From Adiantum capillus-veneris (lineage: Eukaryota > Streptophyta > Polypodiopsida > Polypodiales > Pteridaceae), in assembly GCA_014529385.2 (NCBI GenBank), contig CM043947.1, positions 102,181,311 through 102,245,310 on the forward strand: a stretch of 64,000 nt of DNA, given 5' to 3'. Under the pieces are notes generated by a model. That model did no database searches. It was not told the DNA's origin and saw nothing but the letters and a program-made list of their open reading frames with translations. The position numbers and the translations under genes are program-made. Positions within the stretch are counted from its first letter, which is position 1. Each line of letters begins with the position of its first letter. Shown here in pieces: positions 20,843 to 31,219 of this stretch.

Positions 20843-21081
20843 CGCGATCGAGCATTGCGGAGACACGACGGCGGCGAGGCGGTTGAGCGCGGCGTAGCGG
20901 CGTCTCCCTCTTCTTCCCGATGAGGAATCCTCCACGACAGCAAGCGTAGAGCGGTGAGTGACACACCATCGCCATCTTTGAGCTTACTAGTTTAGGCTAG
21001 TTGCGTGCTTGGAGCCATTTGTTGCTCGCACACAGTGTATTGGCAAGTTCCTTGCATTGACAAGTGCGACAGACGCACACA
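20456..21081 (+). repeat. gypsy 3' LTR
   Basis: 626 bp, TGTTAACCC...GCACACA. The extra length over the 5' LTR is mainly the (TG)n and (AG)n runs (20747-20773, 20780-20840). The TATA box is at 20649-20656. Confidence 0.93.
20747..20840 (+). repeat. compound (TG)n(AG)n microsatellite inside the 3' LTR
   Basis: (TG)n at 20747-20773 and (AG)n at 20780-20840 separated by TATACTTG-like spacer. The 5' LTR has only short, interrupted TG and a 43-bp GA run, so the tract changed after insertion. Confidence 0.95.
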
Positions 21082-21086
21082 GATTC
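21082..21086. repeat. target-site duplication, right copy (GATTC)
   Basis: Matches GATTG at 10950-10954 at four of five bases. The following sequence continues the copia-2 frame as DSKVKFEDIASIEIN. Confidence 0.75.
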
Positions 21087-22058
21087 CAAGGTCAAATTTG
21101 AGGACATAGCCTCAATTGAGATCAACAAATAGCTTAGTTTACTAGTGATGTTCCAACCACCAATAGTGCTCCAGAGAGAGGAGAGTCTAGCAATCACAAC
21201 AACTAATGATAATATCTATGCTAGTCTCTCATGCCCCTTAGCGTTTTTAGCCAAGGTTAGAAATTGTTTTGGTCATTGATTGTGGAGAGCCTACCTACTA
21301 CCAAGAGGCTATTCACATGGAAGATAGTATGAAGTGGGAGCAGGTAATGAAATCAGAGTATAACTCAATTATGGAAAATGTGACTTAGAAACTGGCAAAG
21401 TTTCCAGAGAACAAACAAGCCTTTCCTTGCAAACAAGTGTATAAGAAGAAATATACAATAGAAGATCCCAATTTTTTGCTAAGGGATTCAAGAAAAAGAA
21501 AGGCAAAGACTTTGATAAGATTTTCTCTCTAGCATGAAGATGACTACATTGCGTTTTGTGCTTGGACTAGTAGCCACTGAGGACATCGCACTTGCGTAGA
21601 TGGATGTGAATATGGCTTTGCTTCTTGGGGATCTAGAAGAAGACTTCTACATGAAACATCCAGAGGGTTTTGAAGTTGAACCTGAAAAGCCTACAAGGGT
21701 AGAACTAGTGTGCATACTACATAAGGCATTGTATGGCCTAAAGCAAAGCTCAAGGCAATGGTACCAAAAATTTGACAAGTACATGTGGTTCCTAGGTTAT
21801 GTACGGAGCCAAGAAGATCATTGCTTCTATACCCATGGTTTGCTTATCATCTTGATACTTTATGTCGATGACATGCTCATTGTTAGGAAGTCCAAAGATG
21901 AGATTGCCATCTTGAAGAAGTCACTTAGCACACAATTTTCTATGAAGGATTTGGGAGATGCAAGTACTTTCTTGGGATGCATATCAAGAGGGATAAAAAA
22001 CATGGAATATTGGATTATCTCAGGAAACATATATCCACAAGGTCTTGCAACGTTTTAA
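21087..22058 (+). pseudogene. copia-2 linker and reverse transcriptase
   Basis: After an interrupted linker, MKMTTLRFVLGLVATEDIAL near 21535 and MDVNMALLLGDLEEDFYMKH at 21600 match the copia RT block 'QMDV--AFL-G-L-EE-YM--P'. Then KALYGLKQSSRQWYQKFD, SQEDHCFYT and LYVDDMLIV (YVDD codons at 21861-21872), and FSMKDLGDASTFLGC. This 150-codon stretch at 21600-22058 is the best preserved part of copia-2. A stop replaces the Gln before MDV. Confidence 0.85.
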
Positions 22059-22545
22059 TATGTAGGGAGGAAGGCTACATTGAGTACCCCAATGCAAGAA
22101 TATGCAAAACTTAGCAAGAACGATGCTCCCAAATTTGATATTGAGAAAAAAAATGGCAAAGGTGCCATATTCTTGAGCAGTAGGCAGTCTTATGTATTGC
22201 ATGGTAACCACAAGACCAACCAATGCATTTGTAGTGGGAATGGTTAGCAAATTTATGGAAAATCTTGGTAGGAAGGACTGGGAAGTAGTGAAGCACAATG
22301 AGATACCTTAAGAGTACAACAAGCAAGTGCTTATGCTTCGGGAGTAGTGATATATCCATAGCGGGTTACATGGATGCATGTCTCAAGGATTGCACTTCAT
22401 ATTTCACCACATAGGCAAAGTATGTAGCAATTTTGAGTGCTAACAAGGAAGTTGTATGGTTAGCTCGTCTAGGGGGATACCTTGGCATTAATTAGACTCC
22501 AAATCTGCGTTGTGATAGTCAGAGTGCATGGTCGAGCAGAAGATG
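22059..22545 (+). pseudogene. copia-2 RNase H
   Basis: Continues with STPMQEYAKLSKND and AVGSLMYCMVTTRPTNAFVVG ('A-GSLMY-M--TRPD---AV'), then a shifted frame with DCTSYFTT, AKYVAILSANKEVVWLARL and LRCDSQSA, matching the usual 'EAEY-A---A--E--WL' and 'DNQSA' RNase H blocks. It ends near 22545, where the sequence changes to the inverted fragment. Confidence 0.75.
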
Positions 22546-23560
22546 GCACAACTAGAAGGTAGCTTGGAAACATAAATGGGATTCTCTTTCACAAAAGAGA
22601 CATAAAAAGAGTACAATGACCCGGACTTTTGGCCCTGTAAAATAACCAAATTTCCATTGCGTATCATCTAGAAACTACTACCAAAAACTGTAGTATAGCC
22701 CAAATCATCAAGCCGATCGGCTGACACTAAGCTCTTATTCAACTTTGACACATGTCTGACATCTCAAAGCATAAACTCAATGCCATTATGCATACATAAC
22801 TTCACATCTCCGATGCCACAAATTTCAAGTTGATATGAGTCACCTAGCTTGACCGAATCATGCATGGGAGCATAACTGGAGAACCATAATGCATTTGGAC
22901 TCAAGTCAGCAACAATGAATATTAAAACATCTACGGGTTGCAGCACATCAGGAACAACCTCAACTAGTGGAGACTCAACTACATTGAGCTCTTGAGTCCT
23001 TGATCTTCACACTGCTCTTAGGAGGGTCAAACTTTACAATGGATTTACCCTTTTCACATTGCAAGATGTAGCAAGGTTTCTTCAAATGGAATTTCTTAAG
23101 GCAATGATAGCATTCTACATTTTGTGGGTCATGGCTACGACTCTTGCTACAAGCATTCTTGAGATCCTATGACCAACGGTGACTATGACTATGACCTCTT
23201 TGCTTGTGATGACATGCCATGCCCACTAGTGTCAAGAGATTGATGTCTAATCTCTTCCGTGAGCACAATACTAGCTACATTAGTGGAAGCAAGCTTACCA
23301 CCATGTGTAAAGATATTAATGGTAGTGTTAAACGTATCCCATGATGAAGGCAAAGGACATAGAAAGAAAATAGCTTTCATTTCATCATCAAAATTGAGTC
23401 CCTTAGGTATAATTATGTAAACAAGCGGTTGAACCCCTTTAAGTGTGAGCTGACACTGCTGCCGCCTTTCATATTCTCTTTCATATTGAAACGATAAGAT
23501 TTTTCATTTAGAAAAACCCTATTTGAAGCACTCTTGCCATCCCAAGTTGTCCTTTAGTAG
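22546..23560 (-). pseudogene. inverted copia fragment (gag to GAG-pre-integrase), same family as copia-2
   Basis: Read on the minus strand from about 23560 down: a gag block with TWDGKSASN and SSWDTFNTTINIFTHGGKLA, IRHQSLDTSGHG, a zinc knuckle CYHCLKKFHLKKPC near 23100, VLIFIVADLSPNAL, and a GAG-pre-integrase part SVKLGDSYQLEICGIGDVKL. Each has a counterpart in copia-2. The protease active site has been deleted between SPNALWFSS and the GAG-pre-integrase part. It abuts the RNase H end of copia-2 in opposite orientation, so this is a separate copy or a rearranged piece. Confidence 0.8.
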
Positions 23561-24021
23561 GGATTTTATCCTTGCCTTTTGTATATATAAGCATCGAGTT
23601 TTATCCACTAAATGCTCAGGGGGTCCTCCTTCAAAAGTACACATAGCACATGCATTCCAGAGGTGTTTATAAACCCTTCTACATACAAAATTTACATTGA
23701 ATTAAAAGACTCCTTTTTCTTTCATAAGTGTGTAACTTCTTTAAAATTTTCATTTTTGAACCCTTCTTGTACACATAATTTTGTAAAGTGTGGCATATAA
23801 TTTCACACAAAGGGATCAAAGGTTGTAGCTTGCTATCAACTGCTCACACAAAAAAACTATGTCATCTAATCATAGTTTCCTCAGAAATTAGTCAATTGTA
23901 GCTCGCAATCCACAGGGCTAGAAGGGAATACATTTAAGTGCTACAAGTCAAGGTAGAGGTCAAAAGGCACATCATTGATCAATGAGTACCATTGATGAGC
24001 TATGATAGATGGTTGTGTTGT

Positions 24022-24105
<84 letters not shown>

Positions 24106-24566
24106 CTAGTGTATGTATCTTCCATCTACTTCCAAGAAACCTTGCATACACTAGCACCTTGCCCTTGGATGAAGCACTGTGAATTTTCATAATGAATGTC
24201 ATCTGCTACTTAGAGCTCCATGACACAGATTTACATTTTTTGTTTCTGGTTTGTTTATAAGCTTGTATCTCAAGGCTTTGTTCATAGGAGCAACAAAGAA
24301 ATTCTTAAGGCTTTGTTCACATGGGCATAGAAGAAAGAATTTTCACTTCATCTCGTGTGAAGAATTTCAAGACTACATTAAAAAACAGATCCTACTCTTC
24401 TCAACTTGCACCATAAAGATTCAAAGTGTTTGTGTGCTCTCAACTTGATAGGATTTTAGAACACTATTCATATTATCATTCAAGTGGTAAAACTTGTCAT
24501 ATTTGTAAAGGGTAGACACTGCAAAGGAACAATACTCCTTCATAAGACCCCCTCTCATTTGACAAG
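23561..24566. other. stretch without a gene, with an (AC)n tract
   Basis: No coding signature on either strand. Contains a 76-bp (AC)n tract at 24025-24100. Confidence 0.5.
24025..24100. repeat. (AC)n microsatellite
   Basis: 76 bp of uninterrupted AC repeat. Confidence 0.97.
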
Positions 24567-24958
24567 ATGGGCACTAAAGATGGCAACGATAAATTTTGTG
24601 GGAATCAATTCCATACTTGGCAGATAAAATTGAAATACCACCTAATGAAAAATTGGTCTATGGGAGATAATAACAAGATAATAACTGTGACAAAGGATGA
24701 GAGAGTAAGGACACGACTAGAGTCTAGCTTTCAAAATCTAAAAAATGATAAAGCACTTGGGATCGTAGGTGAAAGGCTACACGATACATACATTCACCGC
24801 TTAGGAGGGTGCACGACTTCCAAAGATGCTTGCAATACACTAGAGGAAATCTTTGGGGACCTCAGTAAAATATCCAAGATAAACCTTTTTATTCAATCCT
24901 TTGGATTGGATAAAGAGCAAGCATGTACACTGTGAGAACATATCAATAAATTCAAACT
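24567..24958 (+). pseudogene. gag: copia gag fragment, truncated
   Basis: Open from 24567 as MGTKDGNDKFCGNQFHTWQI, a gag N-terminus ('F-G-NF--W--K----L'), with GGCTTSKDACNTLEEIFGDL and KINLFIQSFGLD further on, typical of copia gag. After a stop at 24933 the frame continues a few codons (EHINKFKL) and is cut near 24958, where the dispersed repeat beginning GTATGTGACCCGCGC starts. It is a different copia family from copia-1 and copia-2. Confidence 0.75.
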
Positions 24959-25352
24959 AGTATGTGACCCGCGCATTGCTGCGTTCAAGGAAACATCGCC
25001 TCTATTCTCAGAGGGCTATCTTCTCTTCCAAGTGGAACACTATCAATACTCTCTTCCTACATGTATACTTAAATGTGAGACCATACATTGAGGCAGTGTA
25101 GGAGACTTTTCTCATACACACCATATATCCCTTGAAAACTTGAGAGTATAAATATCATGCCCTACTTGAGTGCTCAGCTTTTGATCGCATGAGATTTCTT
25201 GTCTTACATTTTAGCGTGGATCATGGCCTACATTTCTTTGTCTTTTTGAAACTTCATGGATTTAATTTATTAGTTGCCACCATTATATCCATGGTCTTCA
25301 AGCATGCTACCTGTAGTATTTGTCCCCATACGTCAATCTAACGTTTAAAGAC

Positions 25353-25354
<2 letters not shown>

Positions 25355-25396
<42 letters not shown>
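25355..25396. repeat. (CT)n microsatellite
   Basis: About 42 bp, followed by a short C run; at the head of the dispersed repeat. Confidence 0.95.
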
Positions 25397-25398
<2 letters not shown>

Positions 25399-25536
25399 CC
25401 CAAACTTTGAGTTCATCGTGATTGTTTCTACAATATTAAAAATCCCACCCCTGTCCCTCCTTGAGAAAGTATGCAATCGTGTAAGCACTTGCATTCAAGA
25501 ATCGAGACTCATTAACTATATTTTTTAGGCCTCTTG

Positions 25537-25538
<2 letters not shown>

Positions 25539-25633
<95 letters not shown>
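25539..25633. repeat. compound (CT)n(AC)n microsatellite
   Basis: About 40 bp CT running directly into 55 bp AC, with no spacer. Confidence 0.95.
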
Positions 25634-25634
<1 letters not shown>

Positions 25635-26001
25635 CTCATTTGATAGTATTTGTTGCTCAATTATTTATTTTGATGATGTTAAACACTTTGTGTGTGTGCG
25701 CATGCGCACACTGTGTGTCTTATTTAAGCTACGGTGACAGGATGACTCCTTGCCAGCAGTGTTTGGAGAAGGTTTTCCTAAGCTTAGCCATTGAGAGTCT
25801 AAATTAACGGGTCTCAAACCACATTAATAGGAAGTAAAGCGGGTAAAAATATTCAAAAACTTCTCTAAAATTGTAGATTTTAGAGATTATTAGTACTTTT
25901 GTTGTGCATCTTAATGGAAAGGAGATGTGCATTGTGGATACATCAACAAAGTAAAGGCCATTTTGGCTACAAAAGGGTAGGTGCCAAAAGGTTCTCGAGG
26001 G

Positions 26002-26004
<3 letters not shown>

Positions 26005-26059
<55 letters not shown>
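26005..26059. repeat. (GA)n microsatellite
   Basis: 55 bp; corresponds to the (GA)n at 55994-56032 in copy B of the dispersed repeat. Confidence 0.95.
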
Positions 26060-26064
<5 letters not shown>

Positions 26065-26688
26065 TAGAGAGGGAAAGGAAGGCACGTCGCGTAGTCAAAG
26101 GAGACACACATGCGACCACCGCTATTTGTTGATACATTGATTTGGAAACATCTTTTCTGATTGACACTATGCAAGGGGAGGGTTACGTGTGGAGAAGTCA
26201 AGAGTTTAGGAAAAATTTTATGTCAATAAAGAAGTTATCAAATATTCTAACATCATAGGAAAAATCTCAAATTATTGCAAAGATTGAAAACATATGATAA
26301 AATTGGAATGATACAGTGATGACTAACATACGTTAAGCGCTCTCTCTCTCTCTATGTCTATACGTGTGCGTACATACTTACTTACACACACACACACACA
26401 TGTATGTATGTATGTGCACATACATAACATTTAAGGACGATTATTCTCTCTCTCTCTTCCTAATTTTGAGGTCATGGTGATTGTTTTTACAACATTAAAA
26501 ATTCCACCCCCTCTCCCTCCTTGAGAAAGTATGCGATTATGTAAGCACTTGCATTCAAGAATCGAGACTCGTTGACTATATTTTTTAGGCCTCTTGCCTT
26601 CTTCTTCTCTCTCTTTCTCTCTGTCATCTCTCTCCCTCTCAGAACTCATTTGATAGTATTTGTCACTCGATTATTTATTTTGGTGAAC

Positions 26689-26690
<2 letters not shown>

Positions 26691-26727
<37 letters not shown>
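26691..26727. repeat. (TG)n microsatellite
   Basis: 37 bp, in the second head copy of the dispersed repeat, where the first head copy has only a short TG run. Confidence 0.95.
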
Positions 26728-26730
<3 letters not shown>

Positions 26731-27299
26731 TGTTATTTAAGCTATGCAACATGACCGCTTCTTGCAGGTAGTGTTTGTAGAAGGTTTGCCTAATCTTAGG
26801 TTGAGAGTCTAGATTAACCGGTCTCAAACCATGTTAATAGTAAGTAAAGTGGGTAAAAAAAAGTAAAAAAAGGCTCTAAAATTACAAGTTTTAGAGATTA
26901 TTAGTGCTTCTGATGTGCATCTTGATGGAAAGGAGATGTGCATTATAGATACATCAACAAAGTGAAGTCCATTTTGGCTATAAAAGGGAAGGTCCCAACT
27001 TAAGGTTCTCGAGGTCTTTGTGGGGAGGGGGGGGCACATTGCCTAGTCAGGGAGACACACAAGGGACCATCGCTATTTGTTGATACGCTGTGCTATGAGC
27101 ATCTTCTCTCGTCAACACTATGCAAGGGTAGAAGGGGACGGTTACATGTGGAGAAGTCAAGAGTTTATGAAACTTTTCATGTGAATAAATAACTTATAGA
27201 ATATTCTGACATCATAGAAAAAGTCTCAAAATTATTTCAAAGATTTGAAGCATCTGATAAAATTGGAACGATACAAAGATGATTCACATAAGTTAAGCT

Positions 27300-27336
27300 T
27301 TGTCTCTCTCTCTCTCTCTCTACACACACACATACA

Positions 27337-27389
<53 letters not shown>

Positions 27390-27539
27390 ACACACACACA
27401 TATATATGTATGTATGTATGTATGTATATATATACATATACATACACACACATATATATAATAAATAAATATATATGTATGCATTATGTGTGTATATGCG
27501 TGTGTATGTATGTATACATATATATCTATATGTACACAT

Positions 27540-27607
<68 letters not shown>

Positions 27608-27750
27608 CTTGCAACAAAGATTTCTCGCACAGGTCTTGAGGCATCTTGCTATTGTTCCAATTATTTCTATATGTACACATAGAGTGCGCGCACGCACGTG
27701 CGCGCATGCACACACACACATATGCTTGAAGGAAAGATTTGTCACATAGC
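27300..27750. repeat. mosaic of CT, GT, GA, AC and AT simple repeats
   Basis: 450 bp composed mostly of adjoining dinucleotide and tetranucleotide runs, including (AC)n at 27543-27604 and an alternating purine-pyrimidine stretch near 27686-27720 (GCGCACGCACGTGCGCGCAT). Open frames here encode only Ser-Leu, Thr-His or Cys-Val runs and are not genes. Confidence 0.9.
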
Positions 27751-27812
27751 TCTTGAGGCATCTTGCTATTGTTCCAATATAGTAACTACAATGACATTCA
27801 AAACTTCTATGC

Positions 27813-27814
<2 letters not shown>

Positions 27815-27847
<33 letters not shown>
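27815..27847. repeat. 33-bp poly-C tract
   Basis: Uninterrupted C run followed by a run of A. The same position in copy B (near 56490) has only a short C run. Confidence 0.95.
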
Positions 27848-27860
<13 letters not shown>

Positions 27861-27967
27861 TCTAGTTGAAGTGATGATCCCAAGTGGACATTTAAAAAGG
27901 AGAAGCGAACTCCTTTTTCTAATTTATTTTGAAAAGAAATATAGATGGCTACGATTGGCATGCCTCT

Positions 27968-27975
27968 CCCCCCCC

Positions 27976-28011
<36 letters not shown>

Positions 28012-28012
28012 A
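27968..28012. repeat. poly-C running into (CT)n
   Basis: About 20 C then CT repeats. The same C-then-CT layout appears at 28375-28440 and at 60785-60838. Confidence 0.9.
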
Positions 28013-28071
28013 CACCATCGGTTGAGATCTCATTGGATGTTCCTATAACATTTCGAATTCTCCCTTTATCA

Positions 28072-28110
<39 letters not shown>

Positions 28111-28387
28111 GATGAAATAAAAATAACTTTATTCTCACCCATGTTGTCAGATATATGTTTTGGGGTTGTTCTAATGGCATTGAAAATTTTCTTCTTCTTC
28201 CTCTTCTCTCTCTCTCTCTCTCTCTCTCCCCTCCTCCTCCCCATAGATATTCACTTTTGTTGAAGACTTGTCTTGTAACTTTTAATGTCTCTTTAGATTG
28301 TTCAAACACCCTTGAACATATTGTTCTCTCCTTCTCTCTTCTCCTGCGTCATTTGTTGGGCACTAAAAATTTGTCCCCCCCCCCCCG

Positions 28388-28390
<3 letters not shown>

Positions 28391-28440
<50 letters not shown>
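28391..28440. repeat. (CT)n microsatellite
   Basis: About 50 bp, preceded by a short C run. Confidence 0.95.
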
Positions 28441-28443
<3 letters not shown>

Positions 28444-28763
28444 TGATTGGCACCCTTGCCTGGCAAAACTTAAAGAATTTGTAGATTTTAAAGCATGGCC
28501 CACAAGTTCCCGTAAACAATAAAAAGAACAAAATATCCAAGACCTGTAAAAGGTCCATCAACTGGGCAATCTCTGTACCCATTTGGGATGCTAATGTGAG
28601 GATTGGTCTATCTCTGTCATTTCATCCATTTTCTATGGGTGCAAAACTTTAGCTACCCATGTAAAAATACACTAATGCCAAAAAATAATATCTTAAAAAT
28701 TTGAAGGGTGCGTGAGCTCAGCGACAAAATCTTTCTTTCTCTTTCTCTCTCTCTCTCTCTCTC

Positions 28764-28809
28764 TCCCTCTCATGCATGTGCACGTATATGTACATACATG
28801 CAATGTGAT

Positions 28810-28853
<44 letters not shown>

Positions 28854-28895
28854 TCATGCATGTGCACGTATATGTACATACATGCAATGTGATGG

Positions 28896-28960
<65 letters not shown>

Positions 28961-28968
28961 CAATGTGG

Positions 28969-29030
<62 letters not shown>
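28764..29030. repeat. 84-bp tandem unit with CT and AC tracts
   Basis: CATGCATGTGCACGTATATG-containing units start at 28771 and 28855 (period 84 bp). A third, partial unit (ATGCAATGTGGTGG) follows an AC run near 28957. Each unit ends in a (CT)n tract, so the tracts were copied with the unit. Confidence 0.85.
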
Positions 29031-29032
<2 letters not shown>

Positions 29033-29199
29033 ATGGTCAATAACGTACATTTGCATGTTATTGTTCTCAAAGCGAAACGACCACAAGTCAACGTCAAGCG
29101 AACTTTTTTCTTTTTCTCAAGCTCTTTGAAGAAATACACAGCTGTAAAAGTTTCTAAAAAATATCACTATTGGTCTTGAAAAAGCCCCTTGAAAAGATA

Positions 29200-29470
29200 A
29201 AGCCAAATATATCTTCAGAAATTACATTTTCATTAAATAGCAAAATTTGTACTTTTTTTTGGGGTACTAGTACGGCTGACCGCCTTCGGCGGCCTCTCTC
29301 TCTCCCCCTCTCTCCCTCTTTATCGTGTGCAAAGTGTTTTTGTTTTGGACTTTAGCTTTCAAGTCGCAGATTGCGACACGTGTAAAGAGCTCCCCCTTCC
29401 ACCATATTATGTTAGTAGATATCTTCAAAAAATAAATTTGCATTAAGTAGCAAAACCTCCACTAACGTTA
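29200..29470. repeat. diverged tandem duplication at the end of copy A
   Basis: Two similar segments (about 29205-29260 and 29415-29470) share ATATCTTCA...AAAT...CATTAA.TAGCAAAA, spaced about 210 bp. Confidence 0.55.
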
Positions 29471-29900
29471 TCCCTTTTTGGCTTTCTAAAAGAAGCCTTA
29501 GAGTTGAGTTAGGTTAGGCATACTTTCAATGTTTTCAGTGATGATTGAAACTTACGTTAAATGTTGTTTCAATTTTAAAATAGTAAATGGATCTTTTTAT
29601 TTCACTTTCATTTCATATCCCGACATGTCTTGACTTTTCTTGCATTCTATTGTTTTAGAATGTTAAAGTGAAACTTCACTTGCATAATTCTAGTAAATCC
29701 TATGGATACACACACACATATATATTAATGAGTTTTTTTTACTTCACATTTTATTTCACAACCTCAGATGGCTTGACTTTTCTTACATTCTATACTTAAT
29801 TCTAGTAAATATTCAGGAATGTCTCTTTTATTGAACGGCCATTGGTTAGTTTCCTTCCCACAAAGAAGCGAACCGAAAATACTAGCATAAATTTAAAATT

Positions 29901-30780
29901 TGTAGGATTTTTGAACTATTTTCACCAGTTTTTCTTCCCTTTCCCATGGTTTGCAACCAGCTAGTCTCCATTTTCAACCAGCTCAAGAATAAGCTGAGGC
30001 AATCCTTTCTTGAACATTCAATCTACTTAAACTCAACCTAATGATTTTATCACGTTCTATTATTTTAGAAAGCCAACGTGATTCTTTTACTTTTTTGTTA
30101 TGTGCAATCAAACTGGAACATTTATTTTATATAGAATAAATTGTCTTTTGACATTACATTTAAAAAGGCTTGTCATTTCTTACATTCTGCAAAGGCTATC
30201 ATTTCTTACAATCTTACCCTTCACTTTTGCATTTTACATTAGATTTTTTGCAAGGTTTTTTTTGAAGTGAACCGGGGAGTGACACATGGAGGCCCTCTCC
30301 TTCCTTGAAAATTTTAACTTGCTTCATATATAGTATAGAAAATAGTCACTGTGGTCAGCCTTAAAAGTTGAGGGTTAAAGTGAAATTTCATGGCGTTCCC
30401 AAGGACTATAAATTTTATAAATATAAACAGAGTACTAAGTTTTATACTTTACATTTCTAGGACTCGTAAGTCTTCTCATTTTCTACCTTTCACTTTTGCA
30501 TGTTTTAAGGCTTCCTTTGAAATGTACTAGAGTGTGACAAGTGGAACGTCTCTCTTCCTTGAAAATTTTAAGTTCCATTATATATAGTATATAAGTTTTC
30601 TCACTCAACTGGCAGCATCAAAGAGTATATCCAAAGAAGAAATGGAAATTGTCATCCTCTAAGATTTTTTCTCCCTCCTTAACAAAAGTGAAGGCTTCAT
30701 TCTTAAGATTTCTTTGAGTATTAAGGAGCCTTTTTAATTAAACACAGAGAGCCACCACCTAAGTCTTCACAGCAACAATG
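29901..30780. repeat. non-coding stretch with a repeated CTTCCTTGAAAATTTTAA block
   Basis: Two direct copies (about 30215-30345 and 30485-30605) share CCTTGAAAATTTTAA and TATATATAGTATA. Related sequence occurs at 58060-58190 and 62715-62835. No gene is seen. Confidence 0.6.
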
Positions 30781-30789
30781 GTTTATAAA

Positions 30790-31208
30790 CAAAAAAAAAG
30801 GCCAAAATTCATAAGCAATGATAAAAATCACAAAATGTACTTTTTGTGTACATGAGAATCACATCAAGGAAAACTGCTATTTGAGTGAAAAAGCCAAAGC
30901 TATGCTCATTGGAGAAGCTGAAAAACTTGAAGGAACTAAAGATTCATGTGATGCCTCTACCCAAGAGGCAAACCTTGTTCAGACAGAGGAAAAATTGGAC
31001 TTTCTAAGCCCTAAAAACTTAAGCAAATTAGCTAAATTTAGAACATATCAAATATCAAATTGTACCCTTTCGATAACCATAGCATGTTGGAACTATGCAT
31101 GATGTATGCATAAAATGTGACCTTTGCTAGATGTATCAAATTTATATGTAACTCTCTACATGACCATACTCTATAGAGAATACTCATACAAGCCCAATTC
31201 ATAACCTT
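30790..31208 (+). pseudogene. copia fragment with intact zinc knuckle
   Basis: From 30818 an open frame reads KCTFCVHENHIKENC, a perfect CX2CX4HX4C knuckle, followed by YLSEKAKAMLIGEAEK, typical of the copia gag tail. The frame ends at 31102. The sequence then runs directly to a PPT and LTR start, so protease, integrase, RT and RNase H have been deleted. This is the 3'-most remnant of a third copia family. Confidence 0.65.
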
Positions 31209-31219
31209 GAAGGAGGGAT
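31209..31219 (+). other. copia polypurine tract
   Basis: GAAGGAGGGAT-like purine run directly before TGTTGGGGATC, the common 3' end layout of plant copia elements. Confidence 0.65.

Larger units (their letters stand above)
10955..21081 (+). mobile_element. Ty3/gypsy retrotransposon (Athila/Tat-like), RT-deleted, with two protease domains
   Basis: 10.1 kb with LTRs (10955-11536, 20456-21081), PBS TGGCGCCGTTGCCGGGGA, PPT AGGAAGGGGGGCA and a near-identical 5-bp target duplication. The coding order is long gag with four zinc knuckles, protease 1, integrase C-terminus, protease 2, then a long 3' non-coding part. RT, RNase H and the integrase core are absent. By eye the two LTRs differ at about 18 sites over their first 270 bp, mostly transitions, so the insertion is not young. 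The PBS type and integrase C-terminus point to the Athila/Tat side of gypsy rather than chromoviruses. Confidence 0.9.
5664..22545 (+). mobile_element. Ty1/copia retrotransposon (copia-2) split by two nested insertions
   Basis: Three blocks make up one copia element: 5664-6195, 9358-10954 and 21082-22545, about 3.6 kb in total. The interrupting elements at 6196-9357 and 10955-21081 are each flanked by 5-bp target duplications. Across the breaks the protein reading continues: gag to gag, and integrase to the region before RT. The order gag, zinc knuckle, protease, integrase, RT, RNase H is copia. A related, inverted fragment follows at 22546-23560. Stops and frameshifts are frequent in all blocks. 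Confidence 0.85.
24959..29900 (+). repeat. unidentified dispersed repeat, copy A (with a duplicated head)
   Basis: A microsatellite-laden repeat. Its head block, with the shared words TTGAGAAAGTATGC, CTATATTTTTTAGGCCTC and GATACATCAACAAAGT, occurs twice in tandem (about 25340-26345 and 26420-27310) and again at 55380-56240. The following blocks (27740-29800) match 56430-57900 and in part 60487-61530. The region near 24960-25060 also matches 53110-53200. No coding domain is seen, and no inverted or direct terminal repeats are evident. I cannot assign a class. Confidence 0.7.

Noticed and set aside
23992-24202. Candidate CRISPR-like or satellite array
   Set aside because: It is a plain (AC)n microsatellite with no spacers; the window is eukaryotic.
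27237-27961. Open frames of 100-213 codons rich in Cys-Val, Ser-Leu and Thr-His
   Set aside because: They are translations of (CA)n, (CT)n and poly-C tracts, occur on both strands and have no non-repeat core.
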